DNA of 64,000 nt from Archangium sp. (GCA_030695565.1 JAUYRZ010000121.1:1-64000); one strand, 5' to 3'; positions 21,409 to 30,589 are shown, numbered from the stretch's first letter. Notes: generated from the sequence alone by a model not told the origin. Numbers and translations: made by a program.

Positions 21409-21867
21409 ATGATTCGGACCCTGGTCGTCTGCCTCCTGGTGATGGGCTGCGCAAAGAAGGACGCTCCGGCAGAGGTCGCCCCTGCCTCGGTTCGCCTCGC
21501 ACCTTCGCAGGGCAAGCTCACCACCCTGCTCGAAGCCGAAGTCGCCAAAGCGCGTGCACGCAACCTGAAGCCGTTTCTCGAGCTCCGGGCCGAGTGGTGC
21601 GGGCCCTGCAAAGAGCTCGAAGCGAGCCTGGGCGACCCGCGCATGCGTGACGCGTTCGCGGGCACGTACCTGATCAGCATCGACATCGATGAGTGGTCGC
21701 AGCAGCTCGCCGGCACGGCCTTCGATGCGAGCAGCATCCCCGTGTTCTACGAGCTCGACGAGAAGGCGAAACCCACCGGCCGGAAGATCGACGGTGGCGC
21801 GTGGGCAGAGAACATCCCCGCGAACATGGCGCCTCCGCTGAAGGCCTTCTTCGCGGACCTTCAATGA
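21409..21867 (+). CDS. Thioredoxin-like lipoprotein
   Basis: 152 residues. MIRTLVVCLLVMGC gives a lipobox. The fold signature is LKPFLELRAEWCGPCKELEASL, with the CGPC active site and a cis-Pro candidate in SSIPVFYEL. It is expected to act as a thiol-disulfide oxidoreductase tethered in the periplasm. It may serve the many Cys-rich exported proteins encoded nearby, which is inference. An RDD membrane protein follows 25 bp downstream on the same strand. Confidence 0.88.
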   Translation: MIRTLVVCLLVMGCAKKDAPAEVAPASVRLAPSQGKLTTLLEAEVAKARARNLKPFLELRAEWCGPCKELEASLGDPRMRDAFAGTYLISIDIDEWSQQLAGTAFDASSIPVFYELDEKAKPTGRKIDGGAWAENIPANMAPPLKAFFADLQ

Positions 21868-21892
21868 CACTCTCCACGAAGGGAGCCTTTCC

Positions 21893-22600
21893 TTGAGCGC
21901 AGCGGTCGGAGCCTGTCTCGAGCACCCGGAGCGCAATGGAACCCCCTGCACCCGCTGCGGCACGTTCCGCTGCGGCGAATGTCTGGCGGAAGGACTCTGT
22001 CCACCGTGCCGGGGGAGCGCGGGCACCCGGCCCCCGCAGCCGGAAGAGACGGTGGGCTTCGGCCGGCGCGCGTGGGGGCGGATCATCGACTTCTTCTTCG
22101 GGCAGGCCTCGGGCATCGGCGGCGGCGTGCTGGCCGGCGTCGTGCTGGTCATTCTCGAAGCGAGCGGAGTGGTGCGCACCGGTTGGGCGGCGCGGCTCGA
22201 CCACGGCTTTCTCTTCAACTTCTTCAGCGGCTCCGTCTCGGCCGTGTTCGGCATGGCCCTGAGCACCGCGATCTGCGGCGCTTCGGCGGGCAAGGTGTTC
22301 CTGGGCATGCGGGTGATCCGCATGGACGGTGGACGCGCACGTTTTCTCGACGGCACGGTGCGTGAGCTCGGCTACTACATCGACTCGCTCTTCTTCGGGC
22401 TGGTGGCCAAGGGCCAGATGGAAGGCTCGCCCCACCAGCAGCGGTTGGGCGACAAGTGGGCGAACACCACGGTGGTCAAAGCGGACACCTTGCCGGCGGG
22501 CACAGCCGCGCCGATGGGGCGCCTGGTGCTGGGGGTGGGCCTCGGCCTGACCATTCAGGCGCTGGTGCTGACCGTCTTCTTCGTGGTCGCGGCGCTCTGA
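21893..22600 (+). CDS. RDD-family membrane protein with N-terminal zinc-binding motif
   Basis: 235 residues. Residues 8-39 hold C8...H11, C19-x2-C22, C27-x2-C30 and C36-x2-C39, a small zinc-binding knuckle like the B-box-type N-termini of many predicted membrane proteins. The rest is an RDD-like domain: R-x2-D (RIIDFFFG), several membrane helices, and the block GKVFLGMRVIRMDG...RELGYYIDSLFFG...QRLGDKWANTTVV. RDD proteins are poorly characterised; ion transport has been shown for some. TTG 21893 is preceded by AAGGGAG. Confidence 0.85.
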   Translation: MSAAVGACLEHPERNGTPCTRCGTFRCGECLAEGLCPPCRGSAGTRPPQPEETVGFGRRAWGRIIDFFFGQASGIGGGVLAGVVLVILEASGVVRTGWAARLDHGFLFNFFSGSVSAVFGMALSTAICGASAGKVFLGMRVIRMDGGRARFLDGTVRELGYYIDSLFFGLVAKGQMEGSPHQQRLGDKWANTTVVKADTLPAGTAAPMGRLVLGVGLGLTIQALVLTVFFVVAAL

Positions 22601-22619
22601 GCGCCCTACCCTGTCGAAC

Positions 22620-24533
22620 GTGTCGCGCAAGAAGCTCCGGTTGGTCCAGTTGCCCGTGCCTCCGCCTGCGGCCCTCGCGGCGACAGGCAACGTTCCCCTC
22701 GCAGCCGGTTGTCTGGGGGTCGCCGCACGCGTGCATGGGTTCGGAGATCGCGTCGACGTCGAGGTGGTGGCGCCATCCATCACCGATGGCTTCGGTGACA
22801 CCCGCCTGGCCGAGCTGATCGCCGCCGACGAGCCCGACTATCTGGGCCTCTCGCTGTATCTGTGGAACGTCGATCGCAGCCTGCACCTCGCGCGAGAAGT
22901 GAAGCGGCGCTCACCGCGCACCAAGGTGCTCATCGGGGGTCCCGAGGTCGCGCGCGACAACGGCTGGCTGATGCAGGAGGCCGGCTTCGACATCGCGGTG
23001 GCCGGTGAAGGCGAAGAGGCGCTCGCCGACATCCTCGATCGTGAGCTGAGCGGGCGTGACCTCGCGGGGCTGCCCGGCGTGGCGGTGCGTACGGCAGCCG
23101 GCATGACTGGCTTCGGCCCGTCGCGTTCGGCACAGTTTCCGCTCTCCGATTACCAGTCGCCGTACCTCGCCGACCTGGTGCCGGTGGAGTCGGAGCGTTC
23201 GGCGTACGTGGAAGGTGCGCGCGGGTGCCGCTCGAAGTGCACCTTCTGTTTCTACCCGAAGGCGGCGAGCGGGCTGCGCGTGCTCAACCCCGGCCAGGTG
23301 GAGGCGTTGGTGGCGGGCCTGGGTGCGCGTGGAGCGAAGGAGCTCTCGTTTCTCGACCCGACCTTCAATCACCGCCCCGACTTCGAGCCGGTGTTGGAGG
23401 CGCTCATCCGCGCGAACCCCGACCGGAAGATGTCGTTCTTCGCCGAGGTGCGGCCGGAAGGGCTGAGCCACACCCACGCGGCGATGCTCAAGCGTGCGGG
23501 CTTCGACAAGTTGGAGATCGGCCTGCAGTCGGTGAGCGCGAAGACGCTCAAGCGGGTCAAACGCGGCGGCAACCCCGCGATGGTGGCGGCGGCGGCGAAG
23601 ATGATGCGGGCCGAGGGCATCGACCTGCTGGTGGATTTGATCGTCGGGCTGCCCGGTGACACCGCGGAGGACATCGAGCGGGGCGTCGACTACCTCGAGA
23701 AGCACGACCTCGGCGATTTCGCGCAGGTGTTTGCGCTGTACGTGCTCCCGGGCACGGCGATGCGCGACACGGCGATCGAAGATGGGCTCGTCTTCGAGCC
23801 TGAGCCGCCGTATCGGATCATCCGCACCGCGACGATGGATGAGCAGGCGATTCACGACTCCCTGCGCGCGGCGGAGGAGCGGCTGGGCCGGCGGCTCGAT
23901 GAAAAACCGCGCCCGCACCTGGTGGAGCGGGGGCCGAAGAGCATCGATGTGTTTCAGCTCGATCTCGATCACGTGACCGCGGCGGATCGCGATGCGGCGG
24001 CACAGCCCGGTGCTCAGCATTGTGCGCTGTGGTTCCGCGGAGAGGATCTCTTCGGGCGGCGGGCGGAGCTGCTGCGGGCGATCGAAGCGCGCCAGGCGGT
24101 GGATCCCTACGCGACCCTCGACGTGGTGCTGATGCCCAGCCAGCCGTTTCCACTCGATCTGCTCGGGTTGGTGCAGGGCCGGCTCGATGCGGCGCGCCCC
24201 AGTTACGCCACGCGCAACTTGAAGCATCGTGGTGAGGAGCACTCGCAGCGGGTGAGCGTGGTGCTCGGACAGGAGGTCGACGTGCCGCTCGACTGGGTGC
24301 AGGCGGTGATGTCGCAAGCGCAGGTGTTCAGGGAGCAGTCGATGCAGCAGGCCTCGCGGGATGCGGGGCGGCTGGGTGATGAGCTGCCCGGTGCGCGCAT
24401 CGTGGGCAACTCGATCGAAGGCTTCGCGCAGCTGCAGGCTGCGGCCGACCCCGAGTGTGTGGCGTTCGCGGATCGTGCGCTCGAGGCGCAGTGGCAACGT
24501 CAGGTGCTGGGCTACGGCGACGCAGGTAACTGA
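22620..24533 (+). CDS. Radical SAM protein with N-terminal cobalamin-binding-like domain
   Basis: 637 residues. Residues 1-180 form a Rossmann-like B12-binding-type domain (LAELIAADEPDYLGLSLYLW, KVLIGGPEV, VAGEGEEAL) that lacks a clear DxHxxG motif, so cobalamin may bind base-off or not at all. The radical SAM core has C203-x3-C207-x2-C210, then FLDPTFNHRPDF, LEIGLQSVSAKTL and DLIVGLPGDT. About 230 C-terminal residues show no known domain. It belongs to the B12-dependent radical SAM superfamily (methyltransferases, cyclases and others); the reaction cannot be inferred. GTG 22620 starts 19 bp after the RDD gene, so both may share a transcript. Confidence 0.9.
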   Translation: MSRKKLRLVQLPVPPPAALAATGNVPLAAGCLGVAARVHGFGDRVDVEVVAPSITDGFGDTRLAELIAADEPDYLGLSLYLWNVDRSLHLAREVKRRSPRTKVLIGGPEVARDNGWLMQEAGFDIAVAGEGEEALADILDRELSGRDLAGLPGVAVRTAAGMTGFGPSRSAQFPLSDYQSPYLADLVPVESERSAYVEGARGCRSKCTFCFYPKAASGLRVLNPGQVEALVAGLGARGAKELSFLDPTFNHRPDFEPVLEALIRANPDRKMSFFAEVRPEGLSHTHAAMLKRAGFDKLEIGLQSVSAKTLKRVKRGGNPAMVAAAAKMMRAEGIDLLVDLIVGLPGDTAEDIERGVDYLEKHDLGDFAQVFALYVLPGTAMRDTAIEDGLVFEPEPPYRIIRTATMDEQAIHDSLRAAEERLGRRLDEKPRPHLVERGPKSIDVFQLDLDHVTAADRDAAAQPGAQHCALWFRGEDLFGRRAELLRAIEARQAVDPYATLDVVLMPSQPFPLDLLGLVQGRLDAARPSYATRNLKHRGEEHSQRVSVVLGQEVDVPLDWVQAVMSQAQVFREQSMQQASRDAGRLGDELPGARIVGNSIEGFAQLQAAADPECVAFADRALEAQWQRQVLGYGDAGN

Positions 24534-24549
24534 ACGGCAACGACTGCCT

Positions 24550-24592
24550 CCCTCTCCCCGAGGTCCCTGAAGGGGGAGGGTTGGGGAGAGGG
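24550..24592. repeat. Palindromic repeat
   Basis: CCCTCTCCCC, a loop, GGGGGAGGG, then TTGGGGAGAGGG. It lies in the gap between the convergent radical SAM gene and the secreted protein at 24647. Confidence 0.7.
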
Positions 24593-24617
24593 CTGTCGCA
24601 ACCGTGATTGAAGTGAG

Positions 24618-24649
24618 CCCCTCACCCTGGCCACCCTGACCCTCTCCTA
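24618..24649. repeat. Partial palindromic repeat flank
   Basis: CCCCTCACCCTGG, ACCCTGACC and CTCTCC match the outer arm of the palindrome family in inverted orientation. It runs into the stop of the gene at 24647. Confidence 0.5.
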
Positions 24650-25606
24650 CTTCTTGGCGACGGTCTCTTTGAAGCGCTCCGGGTGCACCAGCCACGCGGC
24701 CGCGTTCTTCACGTACCGCGCCGTGCCCGCGTCATCCCAGCTGACCGCGAGGCGGGTGAAACCACCGTCCATCATCAGCCGCTTGCCGTCCTTCTCGTAG
24801 GCCACCGTGACCAGGTTGCCCGCCGAGCCGTACAGCAACGAGGTGAACCCTTCGGGCAACTTCGGTGCACGCGCGGCGCTGCGCTCGCCCCCGTCGAAGA
24901 GAGCCGGGTTGCGGCCGTCGGGCCTGGTGAACTGCACCGTCGCGATGCTGGTGCCTTCGTAGAGATGCTCGAGCCCGGTGGTGATCAGGTGACCCGCGCG
25001 CAGCCCCACCTTCGCGCTGCCGTCGGCGATGCCCACCACCTGGTTGCCCGCGAGGTTTCCTTCCATGCGCAGCCCCGGCACCAACGCGGACGCCAGGATG
25101 TTCGCGTCGGCGTAGAGCGGCTCGTTGTCGCCCCAGATGTACACGCCGTGACCTGCGTCGAAGAACGCCTTGATCAACGCGATGTGCTCGGCGTTCAGCA
25201 GCGGTGAGCCCGTCGAGATGAGCCAAAGCTGGCACGACTTCGCGAGCGCCTTCTTCAGCTCGGCCGGGGAAGGCGTCGCACCGCTCGGGTAGATGACCGT
25301 GTTGAGCCCCTTCTCGCGGAGCGCGGTTCTCGTGTTCGCCAGCGTGTTGCCCACTTGATCGAGGATCAACACCGTCTGGCCATCGAAGGCGCCGTCGACC
25401 GCGAGGTCGTATTGATTGCCGCTCGCGTTGCCGTGGCCGTCCTTCACCACCTTCGCCGTTTCGTCCTTCCGCAGGGTGACTTCGCCGGTCTTCTGGTCGC
25501 GCACCTCTTGGTAGGCGGCGGCCGGCGTGTTGCGCCCGGCCGACGGGGTGTACTGGGCGAATGCGACGGTGGCGCAGAGGGTCAGGGCGGCGAGCAGTCG
25601 GTGCAT
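24647..25606 (-). CDS. Secreted protein with glutaminase-like Rossmann fold, function unknown
   Basis: 319 residues from ATG 25606 with a Sec signal peptide ending at VAFA. The middle holds TVLILDQVGNTLANTRTALR, VIYPSGATPS, LWLISTGSPLLN and GHGVYIWGDNEP, an alternating beta/alpha pattern like class I glutamine-amidotransferase-like or DUF4350-type periplasmic domains. I see no convincing Cys nucleophile. The frame stays open about 230 codons upstream but reads as non-coding there. It shares a 100-bp region, holding a palindromic repeat, with the divergent lipoprotein at 25710. Confidence 0.75.
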   Translation of the reverse strand: MHRLLAALTLCATVAFAQYTPSAGRNTPAAAYQEVRDQKTGEVTLRKDETAKVVKDGHGNASGNQYDLAVDGAFDGQTVLILDQVGNTLANTRTALREKGLNTVIYPSGATPSPAELKKALAKSCQLWLISTGSPLLNAEHIALIKAFFDAGHGVYIWGDNEPLYADANILASALVPGLRMEGNLAGNQVVGIADGSAKVGLRAGHLITTGLEHLYEGTSIATVQFTRPDGRNPALFDGGERSAARAPKLPEGFTSLLYGSAGNLVTVAYEKDGKRLMMDGGFTRLAVSWDDAGTARYVKNAAAWLVHPERFKETVAKK

Positions 25607-25646
25607 CGCCGCTTCAACGGGTGGGTTCGAAAAGAGATCTACTGCT

Positions 25647-25675
25647 CCCTCACCCTGACCCCAGAGGGAGAGGGG
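25647..25675. repeat. Palindromic repeat between divergent genes
   Basis: CCCTCACCCTGACCCC then AGAGGGAGAGGGG. Unlike most copies, it sits between two divergent 5' ends rather than after a gene. Confidence 0.65.
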
Positions 25676-25709
25676 ACCTCGTTTCGGTTTGCTGTAGCGT
25701 GCCGCGGTG

Positions 25710-27992
25710 ATGCGTCTCTTCTTGCTGACGGTGTGCTGTCTTCTGGGTTGCAGCGGGATCACCACCAAGCTGTGTGGTGCTCCCGGCCAACCCTGTTGCG
25801 CCGAGTCGACGTGTGACGCCAACGCGAGCTGCGGCGTCAACGACCTGTGTGAAGCCTGCGGAGCGGAGTCACAGAAGTGCTGCGCGCAAGACACCTGCTC
25901 CGGCACGTTTTCTTGCGTGAGCGGCGCCTGCGTCACCGCGCTCTCCTGCACCGTCACCTGCACCCTGGGCACCGCGCGCTGCCTCAACAACGGCATCGAG
26001 ACCTGCACTGCCGTCGGCGTCTGCCCCGCATGGAGAACCACCATCGCCGCCTGCCCCTCAGGCGCGTTGTGCACCGTCACCGGCAGCGCCGCCGACTGCG
26101 TCGAGACGTGCCCGGGCGCCTGCATGCCCGACGCGTTGTTGTGCACCACCGACGGCCTGCGCCGCTGCGTGGCCAGCGGGGCCTGCCCCACGCTCGCGTC
26201 CGAAACCGACAACACCGACGTGCCCGCCTGCATCTCGGGCGGCGCCATCACCGCCGAGCTCTCCTGGGAGAGCCCCACGCCGCTGGGTGCAGACCTGGTG
26301 GACATCGCAGGCGAGCTGAGCGCCAGCTACTGGGTGCTCGACGAGCTGGGCAACATCGTGCGCTACGCGCTGGGCCCCTGGGAGTTCGAGGTGCGCCCCA
26401 CCGTGGGCAAGAAGATGAAACACCTCGCCTCGTGTGGGCAGGGCTCGATTGTCTTCGCGGCCGGTGAAGCGGGCACGGTGTTGCGGCGCTCCGGCGGCGT
26501 GTGGACCGAAGAGAACGTGGGCAGCAACGTGGTGCTCACCGACATCACCTGCGACTCCACCCGCGCGTATGCGTCGAGCGCAGACGGCCGCCTCTTCGTG
26601 CGCAACGGCTCGACGTGGGCGGGTTACCCCACCGGCACGAGCCAACCCTTCAACACCCTCACCACGCTCTTCTCGGCGCAGAAGATCTACCTCGGCGGAC
26701 AGAGCGGATTGATCATCGCCTGCGACGTCAACGCGCTGCCGCCCACCTGCACCACCGAAGCCAGCGGCACCCTCTCCGACATCAACTCGCTCTGGGGCGA
26801 CCCCTTCACCAACACCGTCTACGCCGGCGGCGACGAAGGAACCCTGCTCGCGCGCGGGGCGACCTGGCTGCCGCTGGCCGTCACCGGGCTGACCCGCACC
26901 GACCGCATCGTGAGCGTCACCGGGCTGTACGACAGCTCGCTGAACCAGACGACCCTGGTGGCCGTCACCGAAGGCGGGAAGTCGATCATCCGCCGCAGCG
27001 CCGCGGTGCAGGACGTGGTGCAGCTGCCCGAGGGCGGCTTCACCTGCGCGTGGGCGCCCAACGAAGACACCCTGCTCTACGCCTCGCGGCATGGCGGCTT
27101 GTGGTTCCGCCCCGGCCTCTTGAGCAACATCCCCTTCAGCGCGCGCGGGGGCCGCAAGCCCATCAGCGCCGATCTCTACGCGGTGGTCAGCGTGGGCCAG
27201 GGCCGGCTCTTCGCGGTCGGTGAAGGGGGCGCGCGGTACCGGCGGCAGAACAACACCTGGAGCATCGACGCGCTCGGCGTCGCCACCACCGCCACCCTGC
27301 GCGCGCTGGCCGCTCGTTCAGCCGGCGAAATCTACGCGGTGGGCACCGAAGGCACCGTGCTGGTGCGCCGCTTCGGAACCTGGGTGGCCGAAGCCGAAGG
27401 CCTCACCACCGAAGCGCTGGTCGCGGTGGTGCTCGACTCTGAACGGGTCTGGGCGCTGGGCGCGACGCGGCTGCTCGAGAAGAACCTCACCAGCGGCGTG
27501 TGGCGTGCGATTCCGCTGCCGCCCGCCACGCCGTACCCGACCTCGCTGGCCCTGCGCAAAGACGTCAACGGCAAAGCGACCGAGCTGGTGGTGGCCGGCG
27601 AAGACTGCACGGTGCTCTCGTTCTCGTTGACCGACGACTCGTTCACGCCCGGCCCCGCCTGCGGCACGCGCTTCGCCTTCAACGCTGCGGCGTTCGCCAG
27701 CTCGGGCGATCTGATCCTCGGCGCGGAGACCGGCACCATTCACCGCCGCACCGGCGCGACCTACACCCTCGAAGCGCTCCCCGGCATGAGCCTCGACGCG
27801 TTCTACGCGCTGGTGCCCGATGGTTCGTCGATGTTCGCGATGGGCCAGGGCGGCCGACTGCTGCGGCGGGTGGGCACCAGCTGGATGGATGTGGCGCCCA
27901 GCGTGACGAAGAGTGAGCTCGCCGCTGGCGTGGCCGATGAAGAAGGGCTCTTCGTGGTGGGTACGAGGGGCCTGGTGCTGCGCCGCCAGTGA
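25710..27992 (+). CDS. Lipoprotein with Cys-rich N-terminus and beta-propeller
   Basis: 760 residues. ATG 25710 (GTG 25707 also possible) gives MRLFLLTVCCLLGC, a lipobox. Residues 15-165 contain about 24 Cys in short units such as CGAPGQPCCAEST and CGVNDLCEAC, common in myxobacterial surface lipoproteins. From about 190 to the end, repeated blades of the type AAGEAGTVLRRSGGVW, AGGDEGTLLARGATWLPL, AVGEGGARYRRQNNTW and AMGQGGRLLRRVGTSWMDV suggest a BNR/YCF48-like beta-propeller of seven or more blades. It is likely surface-exposed and binding; no catalytic residues are seen. Confidence 0.85.
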   Translation: MRLFLLTVCCLLGCSGITTKLCGAPGQPCCAESTCDANASCGVNDLCEACGAESQKCCAQDTCSGTFSCVSGACVTALSCTVTCTLGTARCLNNGIETCTAVGVCPAWRTTIAACPSGALCTVTGSAADCVETCPGACMPDALLCTTDGLRRCVASGACPTLASETDNTDVPACISGGAITAELSWESPTPLGADLVDIAGELSASYWVLDELGNIVRYALGPWEFEVRPTVGKKMKHLASCGQGSIVFAAGEAGTVLRRSGGVWTEENVGSNVVLTDITCDSTRAYASSADGRLFVRNGSTWAGYPTGTSQPFNTLTTLFSAQKIYLGGQSGLIIACDVNALPPTCTTEASGTLSDINSLWGDPFTNTVYAGGDEGTLLARGATWLPLAVTGLTRTDRIVSVTGLYDSSLNQTTLVAVTEGGKSIIRRSAAVQDVVQLPEGGFTCAWAPNEDTLLYASRHGGLWFRPGLLSNIPFSARGGRKPISADLYAVVSVGQGRLFAVGEGGARYRRQNNTWSIDALGVATTATLRALAARSAGEIYAVGTEGTVLVRRFGTWVAEAEGLTTEALVAVVLDSERVWALGATRLLEKNLTSGVWRAIPLPPATPYPTSLALRKDVNGKATELVVAGEDCTVLSFSLTDDSFTPGPACGTRFAFNAAAFASSGDLILGAETGTIHRRTGATYTLEALPGMSLDAFYALVPDGSSMFAMGQGGRLLRRVGTSWMDVAPSVTKSELAAGVADEEGLFVVGTRGLVLRRQ

Positions 27993-28030
27993 ACATCCTG
28001 AGGGAGCAAGCGGTACCGGGTCTGCGAACT

Positions 28031-28663
28031 TCAGAGCTCGGTGATGGTGGAGATCTGCCCTGCGAGCGAGGCGTTCTTCCACGAAGGGTAGTTCATCCGC
28101 AGGGCCGGAGGCTCGAGGCTGAGGCGCGCCTCCATCACCACCTGCTTCGGGGCCGTGGTCTCCACGAAGCCACCGCCGCTCCAGGCGCGGGTGTAGTACT
28201 TCGGCTCCTGCTTGGGCTTGGTCACCTGGTAGACGATCGCGTTGCTCGACGACATCGAGCCGAGCACCGTGATGGCCGCGGGCTGTTGGCCGTCGAGGAA
28301 CTGGCGGTTGGGCGTGCCCTTGGTGAACACGTTGTTGAGCGCCACCTGCATGTCACGCACGCGCGCGTCGACGGTGGTGGAGACCAGGGTCTTGTTCTGC
28401 GGCGCGATGGTGCCCTTGAAGCGGCCATTGATTTGTTTCGCCGCCGCCGCCGGGGTCAGCCCGTCGAAGGTGCGCGTGATGATCAAATCCGCCGTGGTGG
28501 GCGGCCGGCCCAGCCTCGGGGGCAGCGTGATGTTCGCCTTGAGCGGCAGCAGCTTGATCTTCGGTGCCGCAGCCGGAAGCGTCGCAGGCGGAAGCGTCGC
28601 GGGTACCAGCGTGGAGGGCCGCTGCGGGAGGATGTCGCCGATTCGGGAGACCATGGGGCCCAC
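28031..28663 (-). CDS. Hypothetical protein downstream of the caspase-like gene
   Basis: 210 residues, starting at GTG 28663 (ATG 28654 in frame) six bases after the caspase-like gene's stop, so co-transcription is very likely. No signal peptide is seen. The Pro/Ala-rich N-terminus (to about 45) is followed by a mixed alpha/beta domain (ADLIITRTFDGLTPAAAAKQ, ITVLGSMSSSNAIVYQV, YTRAWSGGGFVE). No family is recognised. The tight coupling suggests it is a partner, cargo or substrate of the caspase-like protein. Confidence 0.7.
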   Translation of the reverse strand: MGPMVSRIGDILPQRPSTLVPATLPPATLPAAAPKIKLLPLKANITLPPRLGRPPTTADLIITRTFDGLTPAAAAKQINGRFKGTIAPQNKTLVSTTVDARVRDMQVALNNVFTKGTPNRQFLDGQQPAAITVLGSMSSSNAIVYQVTKPKQEPKYYTRAWSGGGFVETTAPKQVVMEARLSLEPPALRMNYPSWKNASLAGQISTITEL

Positions 28664-28669
28664 ACCATC

Positions 28670-30193
28670 TCAGAAACGGAAGCCGACGCCCACCGTGCCG
28701 CTGGGCCGGAACGCCGCGGCCACCTTGCCATCGAGGCTCAGCAGGGCCACCGCCGCTTCACCGTCCAGGGTGAGCACGAACGGCCCACCCACCAGCAGTC
28801 GCACGCTGGCCCGGGGCGCGGCGATGCCCGCGAAGGAGAACAACACGCCTGCGCCCGTCTGCTGCCAGATGAGGGACGGACCGACCTCCGCGCCCAGGCC
28901 CAACCACACAAGCCCGAACCGCCACGCGTATCGCCAGCCGACCCTCGCTTCGGCCGCGCTCTCCGAGACGGTTCCCCGCGAGGTGTGAGAGCCGACGAGC
29001 GCGAAGCTCAAGCCCGCGCTCAACCGGGGGTCGAAGGAGAGCCGCGCCGCGCCTTGCAACCCCAGGGGCGCGACCGCGGGCACGATGCCGCCCGACAAGC
29101 CGACCATGCGCTCCTCGGGCCAGCGATCGCTCTCGGTGATGGTCTGCGCCACGAAGGCGCCCTTCTGCGCGACCTGCACGGAGTTGCTCAGCTGCCGCAG
29201 CTCTTCCCACTTCACTTCGCGGCGCGTTCCTTCGTTCAAGGCGATGCGCCCGCCGAAGCTCTGGCCTGACTTGAAGACGCGCACGCCGTATTCGCCGGCG
29301 GGCAAGGCGAGCTCGCGGGTGGAGGCGTTGGCGATCTCCGCGATGACCTGATCCCGCAGCACGTCGGTCACCACGCCGCGTTCGGTGCCCGGCGGGAGGA
29401 TCAACTGGGCGTTGGCGCGTTGCAGGGTGGAGAGCACCAGCTCACCCTGGCCCGAGAGTTTGTAGTCGTAGGTCGGGTGCTGCACGCCGGCGGGCAGCAA
29501 CACGGTGCGCGAGACCGTCTGGTCGTAGGCGTAGCGGTACGCTTCACCGAGGGTGACCAGGCGATCTCCGGAGAGGTCAGCCACGCCGCGCAAGCCGGAG
29601 ACGAAGTGGTGGGTGAAGATGCTGCCCAACACCTCATTCGACTCGAGCGCCGCTTCACTCTCCGCGCTGGAGGCGATGTACGCGTCGCCGGTCGATTGCA
29701 GGTTGTCGGTGAGCTTGATGGCGAAGGCCTCGGTGGGTTTGCCGCCCTTCTCGCGATAGCCCGCGCCCGAGCGGCAGGCGTCGACCACCACCACGCGCAC
29801 GTCGCCGGTGCCCGCGAGGATGCCCTTGAGCCGCGAGTACGGGAGCACTTCGTTGCCGAGCTCGAGCCCTTCTCCATCGGAGTGGCCAGAGAAGTAGAAC
29901 AGCAGCACGGCGCGGTTTTCAGGGGTGCGCTTGACCGCGTCGATCTGCTCACGCACCCGGAGCAACGCCTGCTCGAGATCCTTCACCTGCCGGCCCTGGA
30001 GCAGCTGCATGCGCTCGGCGCTCACGTCACCCAGCTCGAGCAACACGCGGGCGAACTTGCCGGCATCACCCTCGGCGTACCGCAATGGCGGCAGCGCACC
30101 CCGGCCCGCGTTGTTGCCCACCACCACGGCGAAACGGATGGTCTCCGCGCGCACCGAAGCAGCAGCAATGATCAACAGGAGCAGGAGGCGCAT
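28670..30193 (-). CDS. Exported caspase-like (C14) protease with beta-barrel-like C-terminus
   Basis: 507 residues with a Sec signal peptide (MRLLLLLIIAAASVRA). Residues 18-245 form a caspase fold: FAVVVGNN, a dyad of H104 in YFSGHSDGEG and C140 in VVVVDACRSG, and an acidic S1-pocket candidate. Residues 245-330 resemble a PEGA-like domain (ALPAGEYGVRVFKSG). From about 365, amphipathic strands end in a terminal Phe (VGVGFRF), the usual signature of an outer-membrane barrel. Bacterial caspase homologues are mostly cytoplasmic; export joined to a barrel-like domain places this one at the outer membrane. Cleavage specificity (Arg/Lys as in metacaspases, or Asp) cannot be read. Confidence 0.87.
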   Translation of the reverse strand: MRLLLLLIIAAASVRAETIRFAVVVGNNAGRGALPPLRYAEGDAGKFARVLLELGDVSAERMQLLQGRQVKDLEQALLRVREQIDAVKRTPENRAVLLFYFSGHSDGEGLELGNEVLPYSRLKGILAGTGDVRVVVVDACRSGAGYREKGGKPTEAFAIKLTDNLQSTGDAYIASSAESEAALESNEVLGSIFTHHFVSGLRGVADLSGDRLVTLGEAYRYAYDQTVSRTVLLPAGVQHPTYDYKLSGQGELVLSTLQRANAQLILPPGTERGVVTDVLRDQVIAEIANASTRELALPAGEYGVRVFKSGQSFGGRIALNEGTRREVKWEELRQLSNSVQVAQKGAFVAQTITESDRWPEERMVGLSGGIVPAVAPLGLQGAARLSFDPRLSAGLSFALVGSHTSRGTVSESAAEARVGWRYAWRFGLVWLGLGAEVGPSLIWQQTGAGVLFSFAGIAAPRASVRLLVGGPFVLTLDGEAAVALLSLDGKVAAAFRPSGTVGVGFRF

Positions 30194-30220
30194 CGCGCGG
30201 CACCCTACACGAATCCTGTT

Positions 30221-30257
30221 CCCCTCTCCCTTTGGGAGAGGCTCAGGGTGAGGGCCT
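30221..30257. repeat. Palindromic repeat between PilZ and caspase-like genes
   Basis: CCCCTCTCCC, TTT, GGGAGAGGCTCAGGGTGAGGG. It lies between two same-strand genes and could separate them into two transcripts. Confidence 0.75.
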
Positions 30258-30259
30258 CA

Positions 30260-30589
30260 TCAATCCTCCTCAGCCCGCCGAGTCTCCTGCCGGAAGATCC
30301 ACCCGCAAACACGATCCTCATGGGCGCGAGACAACCCCTCGAACAACACCCCGAACCCGTCGGCCGAAACCCTCACCACCCGGGCCGCGGTGCGAATCTC
30401 CATCGACTCGAGATTGAACGCGCACTCACCCACCACGCCCAACGTAGGCAGCACCGCCTCATCGCCCCTGATCACGAACGCCCCACTGGCGCTCAGATCC
30501 ACCGTGCGGAACAGCTCGAACCCACCTTCCCACGCGAAGGTGAAACGAAGACTCGCCCTCACCCTGAAGAAGCGGCGCCGGTTGATCAG
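30260..30589 (-). CDS. PilZ-domain protein, probable c-di-GMP binder
   Basis: About 109 residues. The PilZ signature is present: INRRRFFRVRAS (R-x3-R region) and, further on, DLSASGAFV (D-x-S-x2-G). It would bind c-di-GMP and act in motility or envelope control. The start is unusual: the only ATG/GTG/TTG that keeps the RRxxR motif is GTG 30733, which would overlap the Maf-type gene by about 150 bp. A CTG at 30589 overlaps that gene's TGA (CTGA) and has GGGAG about 10 bases upstream, so I prefer it. The frame is open from 30733. Confidence 0.8.
   Translation of the reverse strand: MINRRRFFRVRASLRFTFAWEGGFELFRTVDLSASGAFVIRGDEAVLPTLGVVGECAFNLESMEIRTAARVVRVSADGFGVLFEGLSRAHEDRVCGWIFRQETRRAEED

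Noticed and set aside
24647-26305. Extended version of the secreted protein starting near 26305
   Set aside because: The extra 230 codons overlap the divergent lipoprotein gene and a palindrome, and would bury the signal peptide at 25606.
27989-29269. Plus-strand frame opposite the caspase-like operon
   Set aside because: Antisense shadow; the minus-strand genes have a clear signal peptide and catalytic motifs.
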